Part shown: positions 49,216 through 61,212 of the stretch, one piece after another
Numbering within the stretch: the first letter of the stretch is position 1
Layout: each line of letters begins with the position of its first letter
NCBI GenBank assembly: GCA_020205615.1
Contig: CM035167.1
Span: 30,827,130 to 30,891,129, forward strand
Direction of reading: 5' to 3'
Source of the DNA: Panax quinquefolius
Lineage: Eukaryota; Streptophyta; Magnoliopsida; Apiales; Araliaceae
DNA length: 64,000 bases
Notes under the pieces: model-generated
The model's database searches: none
What the model was told of the DNA's origin: nothing
What the model saw: the letters and a program-made list of their open reading frames with translations, nothing else
Position numbers and translations under genes: made by a program

Positions 49216-49499
49216 CTGTTATATCTTAATTCAAAGTAACCAAACCCTAAAGTTAATCATCGTTATATCAAGCCATAAGTAAAGAGCCCCGATCCTTTTC
49301 GTTGTTAACTTCCTTGTGTGGAATGCACCAAGCCGGACTTTCTCGTAGGCGACGCCGCGGATCAAGATGGCAAGTTGATAGGTATCATTGTGAGGTGCTA
49401 TCCGTGTTAAAGGGATAGAAGTCACATTGGTATTAATGTGACGCATTATTCAAGTCTTCGACGAGAGTAATAGATTTTGAATGATATTTCTATCATTAA

Positions 49500-49625
49500 T
49501 AAATTTCTTGACGTATTCTTGAAGATTTCCTAGCCTACCCTAGAGCGTGAAATCGAATTTTGTATTGATTCAAAGATAAAAACCCATTTCTTAAACCTCA
49601 AATATTTCTTCAACTAAAAGGATCT
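49500..49625 (+). pseudogene. Last trace of reverse transcriptase entry region
   Basis: One frame gives LEREIEFCIDSKIKTHF, matching the 'PPEREIEF.IDL.PGT.PISK' segment just before the reverse transcriptase core. Homology to pol ends here. The core, RNase H and integrase are absent. Confidence 0.6.
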
Positions 49626-50929
49626 GCTTATGTGGATTATGATGAAAGTCATAATAAATGCATTGGACTAATGAAAATCATGGGTATACGTGGTATTAGT
49701 AAGTGTTATAATGAGTTATGTTGGTTATTATGAGAAAACATGAAAGTTTCTTAGAAATCACAAAGAGTTGAAAATCAGATTTTGGTGAAAAACGTAATAC
49801 GAAATTCAATTGACCATATCTCCAATTATATTTTGAATTTTGAATGTGGTCAAGTCCTAGAGTTAGATCTATGAGTTACCTAACTAATCCAAGTGGAATT
49901 ACTGGAAAAGGTGTTGTAGATTTTTTGTGGACTGATTTTAGCAAAGGAGTGCAAAGCTGCAAAAAACCGAAAAAAGCTTCTCGCCATGATTTTAGAGAGT
50001 CTGTTTTGGCCACTTAAATTATGAGAAAAATTCTGGCCTTTTGGGACATGAAGGTATATGGTATAAAGTACCTCCTGTCCAAAAATGAGCTCATTCTGAC
50101 TTAAAATGAGCAAGTTATGACTATTTCAATATTTAGGTTTTTCCGACGAAAAATGCTATAACCAGAGTTCTATAACTCCGATGACCATGAAATTTAAACT
50201 AGAAGCTCACGTTAACATGTGTAAGATTCTGCCAAGATTTGGGAATTTTTGGAGTTATCCTTGAGGTAGCTAATTTCTTAAGGAATTAATTGGAAATTGA
50301 TTTTTGAAAAATAGTAAATGAATTTTAAAAATTTCGAGAAAAATATATTTTCATTATGGGACTATATTATGCTAAATCCCAGAAAAGAAATATTTTTGGG
50401 ACTGATTTGGTATTTTTCATGAAAATAGTTTAGTTACGAACATATGAGTTAAATATGTTATGTGAAGAACAAAGTTGAAAATAGGATATTATGGCTAGAG
50501 AATCCTATATATAGAGTATATGCATATTTTTTGAGAGATTTGATAATTGGTGATGATATCTTATGAGTATGGCATTTTGAATGATTAAATGCATTATATG
50601 GTAAAACGTAAACAATTAAGATAAATTGTTTATAAATTTAAGAAATGATTAAAATATTGTTATAATATTAATGATATTAGATTATGAGATTATTAAGTGA
50701 TTGAAAACATGGGGATATTCTTGAATCTCGGATAAATTATATTATAAATGTTTAATATTTATCCTTTATCTCATTCGATTGATTCTTTATATCATTATCC
50801 TCACGTTTATATTACGTTGAAAGTCATCATGGCTCAGAAGTGTATAGATGGACTTGGTATGATTATGACCACGGATTATTCGGTATAATCATAACCAGTA
50901 ATTGAAAACACAATTATCTTTCGCCGTCA

Positions 50930-51375
50930 GAAAAGTATGGATAATTTGTGGTCGTGGATACTAATGAATACACAATTATCTTTCGTCGTAGTAGTGCATG
51001 GATAATTTGTGGTCGTGATACTAATGAATACACAATTATCTTTCGTCAGTAGTGCATGGAAAATTTGTGGTCGTGATACTAATGAATACACAATTATCTT
51101 TGGCAGTAGTGCATGGATAATTTGTGGTCGTGATCTTAATGAATACACAATTATCTTTGGTCAGTAGTGCATGGATAATTTGTGGTCGTGGATACTTAAT
51201 GAATACACAATTATCTTCGCCAGTAGTGCATGGATAATTTGTGGTCGGATACTAATGAATACACAATTATCTTTCGTCAGTAGTGCATGGATAATTTGTG
51301 GTCGTGATACTAATGAATACACAATTATCTTTGGTCAGAGTGCATGGATAATTCGTGGTCGTGATACTAATGAAT
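50930..51375 (+). repeat. Tandem array, 58-bp unit, about 8 copies
   Basis: Unit: GGATAATTTGTGGTCGTGATACTAATGAATACACAATTATC then TTTCGTCAGTAGTGCAT, with small variants (TTTGGTCAG, TTCGCCAG, TTTGGCAG) at the place where other LTRs read TTTGGCCCGTAG. ORFs on both strands here are repeat translations. Confidence 0.95.
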
Positions 51376-51805
51376 ATCCTCGGCCCAGTAGTGGTGGATG
51401 ATTCGATGATATGGATTAATTATCGAAATGAGTCTCAAAGAATGAAATATTAATTCATGGATGTGGTAAAAGTCATCTTTCGTCAGTAGTGCATTGATAG
51501 ACTTGGTATGATTATGACCACGGATTATTCTAAGATAAGCATGATCAGATTGAAAACACGAATATCCTTGGCCAAGAAGTGCATGGATAATTCATGGTCG
51601 TGATACTATTAAGCTAAGTCTCAAAGATTATTGGTTTTATGAGCTTATATATCTTTGGCTCAGTAAAGTGCAAAGATGAATTGTTAATGAATATCTTCGG
51701 TAGGATTGCAAAGATGAACTTAATATTTTCAACGATAAAGGTATTCAAGGTATCCTCACCTCTTTATCATATCGTATCGCATTCTAATTTCGAGGGCTTA
51801 AATTC

Positions 51806-51820
51806 CATAAGGAGGGAGAT
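51806..51820 (+). other. Polypurine tract of the gypsy element
   Basis: CATAAGGAGGGAGAT lies immediately upstream of the TGTGAGACCCC start of LTR2. Confidence 0.9.
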
Positions 51821-54220
51821 TGTGAGACCCCAGATTTTATCAATAAAGATTTAAATTTTGTTGAAATAATTTTTTAATATTATGGTGTGAATTTAAGATA
51901 ATATTATAGTTGTGGGTAGTATTTATAAATTTTGCAAAGTATGCAAGTGGTTATATTATATTCGATTGGCCTGGGAATATTCGGTTTAGCAGGAATATTC
52001 GATAACTACTCAATCATTGGTGGACCCCATTAATGTAATTATCATCGGATTGAGAAAACGACAAAAATATTTTATTGAAATAACTGGCGGAAGTTTTTAC
52101 CGTGGTTTCTTTGTTGAACTACCGGTAGTAAAAGTAAAAGAATACGTGTGGTTGCATAAGAAGCATCACACAGTATTGATTATCGATGCTTATGTGAGAA
52201 GTCACCGGTTTGATTCCATTATCACAATTAATAATATGAATTATTATAGCGATAATGACGTTTTGTTTTATTCAGTATTATTAACGTAATAAAATGTAAA
52301 CATCTTTTATATAAAATAGAATACTTTATTAAAGTTATTCTATAAATAGAATATATTATATTTTATTATGCATAGTGTCAGATAGTGTTTTGCATAGTAT
52401 TGCATAAAGGTTTGCATAGTAAAATATTTTTATATAAATAGAATATATTATATTTTATTTAAAAGATTTTTCTTTAAATATGGACCGTCCGATTAAAGTA
52501 AATCAATCCGGACCGTTCATGGATTAGTTACTACGCATTCCATTTTCCTATAAAATAAGCTCATTCCTTCATTATTTTCTTACAAATTCATTGAAACTCT
52601 AGAGAGAGAGAAATTATAGAGAGAAGTTATAGAGAGAAAATTATAGAAAAAGAAGAAGAGTATTCTCGCTACTTCACTACTTATTATATTCAGGTTCTTT
52701 TACTTGTAAGGGTGTTATTCTTTTTCTTCTCAAGAGAACTTCATTATTCCATTTATTATTATTATTCGTTGAATACTTTCGTAAAAGTGGTATACCCTAT
52801 ACATAAATCGTGACACGCCAGATACCCTATACTTGGTGAAATCCTTATGTTATTCCGTTGCTTATTATTCTCATTGAATAACTTTGTATACGCTGGTTTA
52901 CCCTATACTTGGTGACATTCTTCTATTATCTCATTGGAACATCCTCATCGTGTGTTTTACACGGACTCGGTTCCGCTTTTTTATTATCTCGTTGGAACAT
53001 CACATCGTGTGTTTTACAGGACCGGTTCCGTCTTTATCATTCTCATTGGAATATCCTATCTGTGTGTTTTACACCGGATCCGGGTTCCATCTTTATTATT
53101 CTGTTGAACATCCCGCTTCTTGTGAATTTCACCCGACCGTTCCGTTATTATTATTCTCGTTGAATAACTCGTTCATGCGCAAGCACCGCATGCATGGTGA
53201 TTTCTTTTGTTATTCCATTCTTTATTATACCCAAATGGTTAAAACTTTGACTTCTATACTCCATGAAATTAGTAGAATATCCTCGATATTTGCGTTTCAT
53301 CCAATATCTTTTCATGGAAATATTCTTCCGATCATTCTTGAATTTTACTCTACTAAACAAAGATCATGTCGACAATTTGGACGTTAATAATTCATGGATT
53401 AAATAATTTTGAACTTGTTTTATTGAATTACTATGTCATTGTCATCATCCTCATGTTATATTATGTTATCTTTCGCTTACGTGCATAGATGAACTTAGTA
53501 TGATTATGATCGTGGATCATTCTAAGATAATCATGACTTGATATAAATGATGTGACAAAAGTCCTCAAAGGGTCTGTAATGCAAATGATGGATAGTTTTT
53601 GGTATGATTATGACTGGGGTGATTCTAAGATAGTCATGACCATTGATAATTTGATGAAAATCCTCGACCGTGGTATGTGGATGATTAGATGTGGTGGTTT
53701 ATTTATTGTCGAGTCTCAAATGATAAAAATTGATGAAAACCTTTTAAACCTAAAAGATAGTAGACTTTATTCTCTACTTGACTCTTTTAATGGATCGCTT
53801 ATTCCGCCGCAGATTAAACCTGGTTGTTTATTGTATTTTATCGCTTCTTACTGTTGAAGGCTAATGATAATTTATTTCGCATTATCTTAGTCATAATATT
53901 TCATCGGGCTAGTTGAGCTCACCCTTTTCTTTCACCGTTTTCTTCGTGAAATGAGAACATACCGGGATTTAGCCTGGGAACGTAAGTAATGGTCCGAGGA
54001 TAAGATTAGTAGTCCTCACTATTCGTGAAATAGTGTGATAATAGTTGTAATGAGGACTCCTTTTGAGTTTGTATAATATCTAGTAGACAATATTTGTATT
54101 CAAACTCACGCTTTACGTCGATTGCATACTATGCTTATATTAGTAAGTCAGATTTGAATTTATGTACCATGTAAGTGGCGACCCAAGATGGGTGACGATA
54201 CCTAATTTTGGGGCGCCACA
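51821..54220 (+). repeat. 3' LTR of the gypsy element
   Basis: Direct repeat of LTR1, ending GGGGCGCCACA at 54220. ORFs at 52884-53387 and 53552-53857 have no domain and lie in the array and terminal block. Confidence 0.92.
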
Positions 54221-56544
54221 ACAAATTATCGTTAGTCTTCAACAGGAAAAATTTAATAGAATACAATAGACAACAAATTTTAAATCAATATTCGCAATGA
54301 AATAATAATTCATTAGAAGAGTTAAGTAGAGAATGCAAACTACTATCTTCTATGTATGAATTTAAAAGTTCATCGCCTATCTTTTATCCTCGTAATAACA
54401 ATCAATATACATCCGAATCAAATATTCATCTTTGCACTACTGCATCAAAGATATTCATCGATTGGTCATGTTCATTTAAACACTGCTCATCTTTGCACTA
54501 CTGAGCCAAAGATATTAATCACCGGTCATGTTCATCTCACACACTGCTCATCTTTGCACTACATGTGCCAAAGATATTCTTCAGAAATCATTCATCTTTG
54601 CACTACAGCCAAAGATATTCAATAATATCATCATTTAAGACCGAGGATGATGAAAATATTTTTAAAGAACGAATCCGGTGAAACAAAATGACAAGGATTA
54701 AGGATTAAGGATTCAGACTTTGTTTTATCCATGTCCAACAATACCCCAAAAATAATCAAAGTGGTGTAAAATTCAAGAATGATCAAAACATGGATACAAT
54801 CAAAAGCTAGTATCCGAATAGATATTTTGGACGAAAAGAAGAAATTTTATTTTTCTAATGAATAGTCAGATATCGTGAATAGTGCCGATACGTGAATAAG
54901 AAACTCACACCAAAAGATAGAAATTCCAAAAAAAAACATCTTCACGCTTCATGAATAGTACTCATGAATAGTAGAATCGTGAATAGTAACTCATGAATAG
55001 TAACTCGTGAATAGTAACTCATGAATAAGTAACCCATACATGAAAAGTTCCGAATTTGATAAAAACTTCAGATCAACATTTCAAAGATAATGATATCAAG
55101 AAATAATATCATTACGAAAAAAATAATATCCCTTACCTCAAAGAATCAAGACGGAAGGAAAGGCTCAAGTGATCTTTGAATGAAACTCAGATCTTAACAA
55201 AGAACTCTCAAAGTATCTAAATACTCACAAAATACGCTCAATAATATAGGAGAGAAGAGAGAAAACTTTGTTTCGTGTGATTTTCAATTCTAACTTAAGC
55301 CCTCTATTTATAGGAAAATGTTATTACCAAGGCAGACTTGACTGCTACACGATGGCTTTTACTCGCTACTATTGCCACCCACCACATTTGAAATAAAATT
55401 CAGCACATTTCTTCACCAACCACAAGTGGGGCCCACTCAATTCTAGAATTTTCCACCAAAATCAATTATAACCCTAATTTCCTAATGAGACACCTCTTAA
55501 AATTCATAACAAATCATTCGTGCATTTTTAATTCGGTTCAAAATTTGTGGACATATACTCAACTTATGTATGTATAACATACCCAAAAATTACCACAATC
55601 CAACTATTTCGGATTAAAAATTATAACCCCATGAATATATCTCAAAACCCCGATTTAATTTTTAATACCTCCAACTGTAAAATACCGATAAAACACCTCA
55701 ACAATAATTTCTTCATTTATAACCACATAAATAAATCCATCATTTATATCCACATAAAATAAATATTTATTTATCATATGAATCAATAATTAATTATTCA
55801 CAAATAATATTACTACAGAATCACAATTATGACAACCAGGTAGTTCCCAAGAAAGAGGGGCTTTTCAGATAAGGATTTCTCCTTCTTGGCCGCAATTGAT
55901 TAGGTGACCAAACCTCTCATTGATGTAACTTTCTAGACATTGCCAATAATGCTATCTAATAATATTATTCAAATAATATGAATTATTGATCCGATAATGG
56001 AGATAATGTGCAAAGTTGACAATTATTGAACAACAATAATATAAAATATCAACGCAAAGAATTATTGAATCAATAAAATAAAATATTGAATAAAGAACTC
56101 ACCGTGAAAATTATTGAGTAAAGGCCTTCTTACGTAAGGATCAATAATTCAACAATACATGCAATACCGTAGTGTCTTCAGGCAACCACGCCAGACATCG
56201 TATTTTAACCACCGGTATTCCAACAATCTTAATTCTAATAAACTACTGTTATTTTTAACCAACTTATATTTGTCGCTTTCTTCATCCAATCGCTTTCCGT
56301 TATGGGGCCCCACACATGGTCATTGGCCGTCATACAAATATTCCCCGACAAAGCATTTAATATTCCACCACCAAACGAATATTCCCAAACAAAATGAATA
56401 TTTTATAACCACTTGCTTATTTTGAAATATTTGCGTATTTAACCCTTAACTATCCACATTAATCAAATCAACCCTTACTATTTCAAAATAATAAATAAAG
56501 GAAATTCCTTTTTATTTAAAAAAATTTCGGGGTCTTACATTGAA

Positions 56545-57300
56545 GCTAAGAATAAGCTCTTGAGACAAACAAATGAGCTTAGTGAAAAAAGAGAGTCTAG
56601 TCTAACCTCAAAAATTGAGGATCTAGAAAAGACTATCTCTATATGGAATAAATCCTCTTCATCCATGGATTCTTTAATCTCTATTCAGAGAAGCGCCTCG
56701 ATAGAATGTATTAGGCTTTGGGAACCTACCTCGTAGTCGTGTGTGGTAGAAGAAAAGGATATTAACACTAGAAATGCCTCGTGTTTTAGTAGAGGCATTA
56801 TATTTCAGGAAATCCTCACATGGGATGAGCTGTCAAACCCTCCGCTCATCCGATTCAATCCATATTCCTAGAGCAAGGGATCTCTCGCTCGGGTCTAGGT
56901 TTCGTAAAGAAAAGATTAATCTAGCTCCTACTCACCAACCTCAAGGATCGTTGAGTTCAAAGAGATTAACTCGATTTAACCAGGCACGGAAGGTACACAG
57001 TAGAAGTAAAACATACTCTTCACAAGCGATGAAACATAAGAAGACATGGAAGAAGGAATATCATTCAATAAGAGGATAATCAATATCCCACACAAGTGCA
57101 AATGGAGGAAGAACTTTCACACACACACAAACATGCATCATATCAAAAGATTTGTGTGCTACACTACTGGTCATAAGGCTACCAAATGTTATTACAATTC
57201 CATGCATATGAGACCCAAAATCAAGCAGATTTGGGTCCCCAAGGGCACTAACAATATAGGACCCATGCAAGTATGGGTACCAAAATGAAGGCTTAATATT
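56545..57300 (+). pseudogene. Ty1/copia gag tail and gag-protease linker
   Basis: Directly after the solo LTR and its TSD the coiled-coil region resumes (NKLLRQTNELSEKRESS ... SKIEDLEKTISIW), with a stop near 56735. Further frames reach a knuckle-like VCYTTGHKATKCYY (about 57150-57195) and the IWVPKGTNN...MQVWVPK pair (57225-57285). The WVPK repeat before the protease is typical of SIRE/Maximus-type copia polyproteins. Several frameshifts are present. Confidence 0.8.
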
Positions 57301-57301
57301 T

Positions 57302-58219
57302 TTGCAGGGAAAGGACTTCAAAATCACAACCTGGTACTTGGACAGTGGATGCTTAAGGCATATGACAGGAAACAAAGCCCTTCTGTCCAATTACATAGAG
57401 AAGGAGGGTCCCTCGGTCATCTTTGGAGATAATAGCTATGGCAAGACAAGCGGCTCAGCAGGAAATGGTGCAGTATCCTTTAGCAAAGTGGCCTATGTGG
57501 AAGGACTACAACATAACCTTCTAAGTATCAGCCAACTCTGCGACAAGGGTCATCAAGTAACTTTCCTCAACAACCAATGCCAAGTCCGAGACCTGAAGAC
57601 ATCTGCAGTAAAGCTAACCGGGACAAGAGAAGGAAATGTCTACACAATAAATCTTGGTCAACTAAGCTCAGATGAGACAATATGCTTTCTGGCTAAAGCA
57701 TCTAAAGAAATGAGCTGGCTATGGCACCGAAGATTATCTCATCTCAACTTCAAGAGCATGTCCAAATTAGCTTCAAAAGATCTAGTTGCAGGCCTACCCA
57801 AACTCAACTTCGTTAAAGAAAGGCCCTGCAATGCCTGTCAACTTGGAAAACAGAGCAGAAGCTCATTTAAGAGCAAAACCATCAACTCAATTGACAAGCC
57901 TCTGCAATTAATATATATGGATCTTTTTGGACCAATTCCAACGACGAGCCTTGGGGGAAAGAGATACTCACTGGTCGTAGTCGACGACTGCACCAGATTT
58001 ATATGGGTATTCTTTCTAACCTCAAAAGATGAAGCAAGCTCTCAACTGATCAAGATGTTCAAGCTGGTGATGAATGAGAAAGGAGAGAAAATCAAGGCCA
58101 TAAGAAGTGATCATGGCAGAGAATTTGATTTCTCAGAAATGGACCCGATTCTCGCATGCATAATGGGATTAGTCACAACTTCTCGGCCCACGAACTCCCC
58201 AACAAAATGGAGTCTTTGA
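57302..58219 (+). pseudogene. Ty1/copia protease and integrase N-part
   Basis: The ORF encodes WYLDSGCLRHMTG (protease, D-S-G intact, residues about 12-24), the long protease tail with NLLSISQLCDKGH, the gag-pre-integrase zinc region (LWHRRLSHLNF ... CNACQLGKQSRSSF, HHCC) and the integrase core: MDLFGP (first Asp), VVVDDCTRFIWVFFL and IRSDHGREF (second Asp). Near 58140-58200 the frame is lost just before the third catalytic residue: the expected HNFSAPRTPQQNG region reads in another frame. Protease cuts the polyprotein; integrase inserts cDNA. The frameshift inactivates this copy. Confidence 0.93.
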
Positions 58220-58228
58220 GAGAAAAAT

Positions 58229-58819
58229 GTGATATTAATAGAAGTTGGAAGGACTCTACTATCACAGAGCTCATCTACCAGAATATTGAAGCGATATACC
58301 AACACTGCATGCTATACTCAGAATAGATCACTCATACACTCTACGATTAAGAAGACTCCTTATGAACTTTGGAAAGGAAGAAAGCCAAGTGTCAGCTACT
58401 TTTATTTGTTCGGCTGCACATGCTACATACTCACCAATGGAAAGCAGTACTTGACAAAGTTTCAACCGAAATCAGACGAAGGAATCTTTCTTGGATATGC
58501 CACAGACAGCAAGGCCTATAGAGTGTTCAGCAAGAAGACACTGAGTGTAGAAGTCTCGATTCACATCATCTTTGATGAAACAGACTTAGACAAAATAGTG
58601 TTCCAAGATACTACGATCAACAGTGAAGACACTACGAACGAGGACGTCGAGCTCAACACTACGATCGTAGAACCTGACAGTGAAATCGTTGAGCAAGGAA
58701 ATGAGATGGTAGAGAGACCTATGCAAGACAACGACACTCCACACCAAGAAGAAGAAATAGATCTTGAAGATCTAAGAAAAGAAGGCATAAGAACAGATGT
58801 CCTAACAGGAAGCAGATGA
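58229..58819 (+). pseudogene. Ty1/copia integrase C-terminal part
   Basis: After a frameshifted stretch the frame gives NTACYTQNRSLIHSTIKKTP, YELWKGRKPSVSYFYLFGC and FQPKSDEGIFLGYATDSKAY, the conserved C-terminal integrase blocks of copia elements. An acidic linker follows (VELNTTIVEPDSEIVEQGNE) towards the reverse transcriptase, with a stop at 58817-58819. Confidence 0.88.
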
Positions 58820-58861
58820 GCAAGAGATCACACTCAAGATATAATCATTGGAGATCTGAGT

Positions 58862-60080
58862 GTGAGAGTCAAGACAAGAGCTGCCACTCAAAATGAATGC
58901 TTTTATCTAAGCTTCCTATCTCAAATAGAACCAAAGAAGATAGAGGATGCTATGGAAGATTCCAGCTGGATAGAGGCCATGCAGGAAGAACTTAATCAGT
59001 TCGAGAGAAGCAAAGTTTGGAGATTGGTTCCAAGACCAAAGAACCATCCTATAATTGGAACCAAGTGGGTCTTCATTAACAAGATGGATGAAGATAGGGT
59101 GATAACAAGGAATAAGGCGAGATTAGTAGCCAAGGGCTACTCTCAGGAAGAAGGCATTGACTATGATGAGACATTTGCACCTGTTGCCAGACTAGAAACC
59201 GTAAGAATATTCCTTGCCTTTCACGCTTTCACATGAAGTTCAAAGTCTTCCGGATGGATGTCAAAAGTGCATTCTTGAATGGTGAACTTCAAGAAGAAGT
59301 CTATGTAGAAAGCGACCTCCGTGTTTTATCAATCCATCTCTTTCTAATTATGTCTTTAGATTAGACAAAGCCTTATATGGTCTTAAACAAGCACCTAGAG
59401 CATGGTATGAAACACTGACTATTTTTTTTTTTTTTGAAAATGGGTTCACTAGAGGTAGAGTAGATACAACACTATTCCTTAGAAAGCATAAGGATAAAGT
59501 CCTATTAGTTCAAATCTATATTGATGATATCATTTTTGGTTCTACTGATGAAAAGTTATGCAAGAGATTCTCAAAGCTTATGCAAAGCAAGTTTGAAATG
59601 AGCATGATGGGTGAGCTGAACTTCTTTCTTGGACTGCAAGTAAAGTAGACTGATGAAGGAATCTTCATAAATCAAGCCAAGTACATTAAAGACTTACTTA
59701 AGAAGTATGGCATGGAGTCCGCCTCTCCCATGAAAATCCCAATTGTTCCTGCAACCAAGCTTGACAAAGATGAAAAAGGTAAAAGTATTGATACAACTCA
59801 ATACAGAGGTATGATTGGCTCTTTTTTATATCTAACTGCCAGTAGACCAGATATAATGCTTGCCACGTGCATTTGTGCTAGATTTTAGGCTAGCCCTAAA
59901 GAATCTCATTTAACTGCTGTTAAGAGGATTTTCAGGTATCTCAAAGGTACACCCCACTTGGGGTTATGATATCCCAAGGAATCCTCATTTGAGCTAACAG
60001 GATATACAGATGCTGATTTTGCAGGCTGCAAAATAGATATAAAAAGTACCAGTGGCACTTGTCAATTACTAGGTAACAGA
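58862..60080 (+). pseudogene. Ty1/copia reverse transcriptase, several stops
   Basis: The frame 58862-59236 encodes the entry blocks: [60 protein letters not shown] and [12 protein letters not shown]. After a stop and a frameshift come FRMDVKSAFLNGELQEEVYV (about 59245-59305) and a poly-T run (59419-59434) breaking the frame. The catalytic box YIDDIIFGSTDEKLCK (about 59517-59565), then FFLGLQVK, a stop at 59647, YRGMIGSFLYLTASRPDIM (59800-59858) and SHLTAVKRIFRYLKGTPHLG. In-frame stops at about 59647, 59887 and 59968 show inactivity. Confidence 0.92.
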
Positions 60081-60467
60081 CTTGTGTCCTGGTTTAGCAA
60101 GAAGCAAAACTCAAGATATCACCTCAACCGCAGGTCGAGTACACATTGTCTTTGGCGATTCTTTGTCTTTCAGATCCTATGGATGAAAAATCAACTAGCA
60201 GATTATGGGTTTGAATTCAAATCCATAAATATTCATTGTGATAAAACAAGTGCAATTGCTATAACTCATAATCCTGTCATACATTCTAGGACTAAGCATA
60301 TTGAAATAAGATATCACTTCATTAGGAATCATGTACAAAATGGAAATATATCTTTACAATATATTCTTACTGAAAATCAACTTGCAGATGTTTTTACAAA
60401 ACCTCTAGATGAATCCAGATTCAACAAATTGATAAGTGAGCTAGGCATGCTTAACTTGCAAACCTGA
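59985..60467 (+). pseudogene. Ty1/copia RNase H and end of pol
   Basis: Begins YTDADFAGCKIDIKSTSGTC, with the first catalytic Asp, then LVSWFSKKQNS. A frameshift of about 90 bases (60115-60180) disturbs the 'EAEY' region. The 60084-60467 ORF then carries IHCDKTSAIAITHNPVIHSR, TKHIEIRYHFIRNHV and ENQLADVFTKPLDESRF, ending with TGA at 60465-60467, which is the normal end of copia pol. Confidence 0.92.
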
Positions 60468-61212
60468 AATATTATGCTCTAGTTTGTGCTAACCATACAG
60501 ATTTAAGGGCTATGTCCGAAATCAAAGACATGATCAAAAGAAGTCCATGGTCGTAGAGCCAAAGTGTCACAGAATGACAATGGTCGTAGTGAAGACTCAA
60601 TGATCGCAGCACAGACTCAATGATAGCAGTGCTACATCAACAAAATAAAAGGAGCACCCTATGATGATCAAGCATAAATCAAAGCATTCTCTCTGATAAG
60701 TGCCTCAGGGACAAACCTAACCCTTGTTTCATTCAAGAGGTTGGCCTTCCCGAGCTACCTTAATTTAAGGAGAATGTTAAGTCAAAAGATTCATCACAAG
60801 GACTTGTTCGGACTCTACGATCGACAAATCGGACTCAATGATCGTAGTTCAGACTCTACGTTTACAACTCAGACACGACATTGACAAGCTATACTACAGA
60901 CTCAACGATGGTAGAACAGACTTGACAACTCCAAGGACCATCTCAACGATCGTAGTCCCACTAAAGAATATATCATCCCAGAAGGAGTTAAGGGCAATTT
61001 AGTACAATCCCTCTCTGTCAAAATTCGTAGAGCCAAGCGAAACTCGACATCTGTCCCACTAAGCAAAATAGAGAGAGGGAAGTTTCAAGTACAAATTAAA
61101 ATCGTCTGTTTAAAATCTGAAAGTTCAAAAGACCATCTCTCTCTTCCTCTCTCAAGAAGAAACCCTAAATCAGTAGCAAGCTCAGTCAGTTTCACTTCTT
61201 GCGAAGAAATCA
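60468..61212 (+). other. Copia 3' region: CGTAG motifs and PPT-like site
   Basis: No ORF is supported. The stretch 60540-61040 contains about ten spaced ATCGTAG/CTACGATCG motifs like those in the 5' LTR at 42110-42320. A PPT-like TTTAAGGAGAA (60764-60774) is followed by TGTTAAG, which resembles an LTR start but does not align further with the 5' LTR at 41995. A leader-like purine/pyrimidine stretch with AAACCCTAAA (61137-61168) precedes the next ORF. Confidence 0.6.

Larger units (their letters stand above)
49626..51820 (+). other. Non-coding 3' internal region with LTR-like pieces
   Basis: In place of pol there is AT-rich DNA. The part 50290-50700 resembles 24700-25120 of a solo LTR (shared AATTTCGAGAAAAATATAT and CCCAGAAAAGAAATATTTTT). 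The part 50710-50920 resembles LTR sequence at 29290-29480. A tandem array (50930-51370) and further LTR-like sequence (51380-51780) follow, then the CTAATTTCGAGGGCTTAAATTC block and the PPT. No ORF has a recognisable domain. Confidence 0.75.
45101..54220 (+). mobile_element. Ty3/gypsy element with two LTRs, TSD ACAAA
   Basis: LTR1 45101-47516, internal region 47517-51820, LTR2 51821-54220. TSD ACAAA at 45096-45100 and 54221-54225. The reconstructed target site matches 18590-18630 on the other strand, confirming the insertion point. The PBS follows LTR1 and a polypurine tract (CATAAGGAGGGAGAT) precedes LTR2. Gag and part of protease are recognisable; reverse transcriptase onward is essentially deleted. 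LTR1's last bases are GCCGCG in place of GCCACA. LTR1 and LTR2 are near-identical over long runs but differ by numerous 1-5 base indels. Confidence 0.95.
44756..56539 (-). mobile_element. Reverse solo LTR in copia gag, TSD TTGAA
   Basis: The pieces 44756-45095 and 54226-56539 make one reverse LTR of about 2.66 kb, ending (plus-strand view) TGTGACGCCCCC at the left and GGGGTCTTACA at the right. TTGAA flanks it at 44751-44755 and 56540-56544, and the copia frame continues across. It is split by the gypsy element 45101-54220, whose TSD ACAAA lies within it. It carries a minus-strand TATA box (55304-55313), a reverse ACTATTCAC array (54945-55030) and a CTTTGCACTACAGGCCAAAGATATTC-type array (54420-54640). 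Confidence 0.95.

Noticed and set aside
50930..51375. Regular repeats that look like a CRISPR array.
   Set aside because: The whole 58-bp unit repeats, with no unique spacers, inside a plant retrotransposon; it is a minisatellite.
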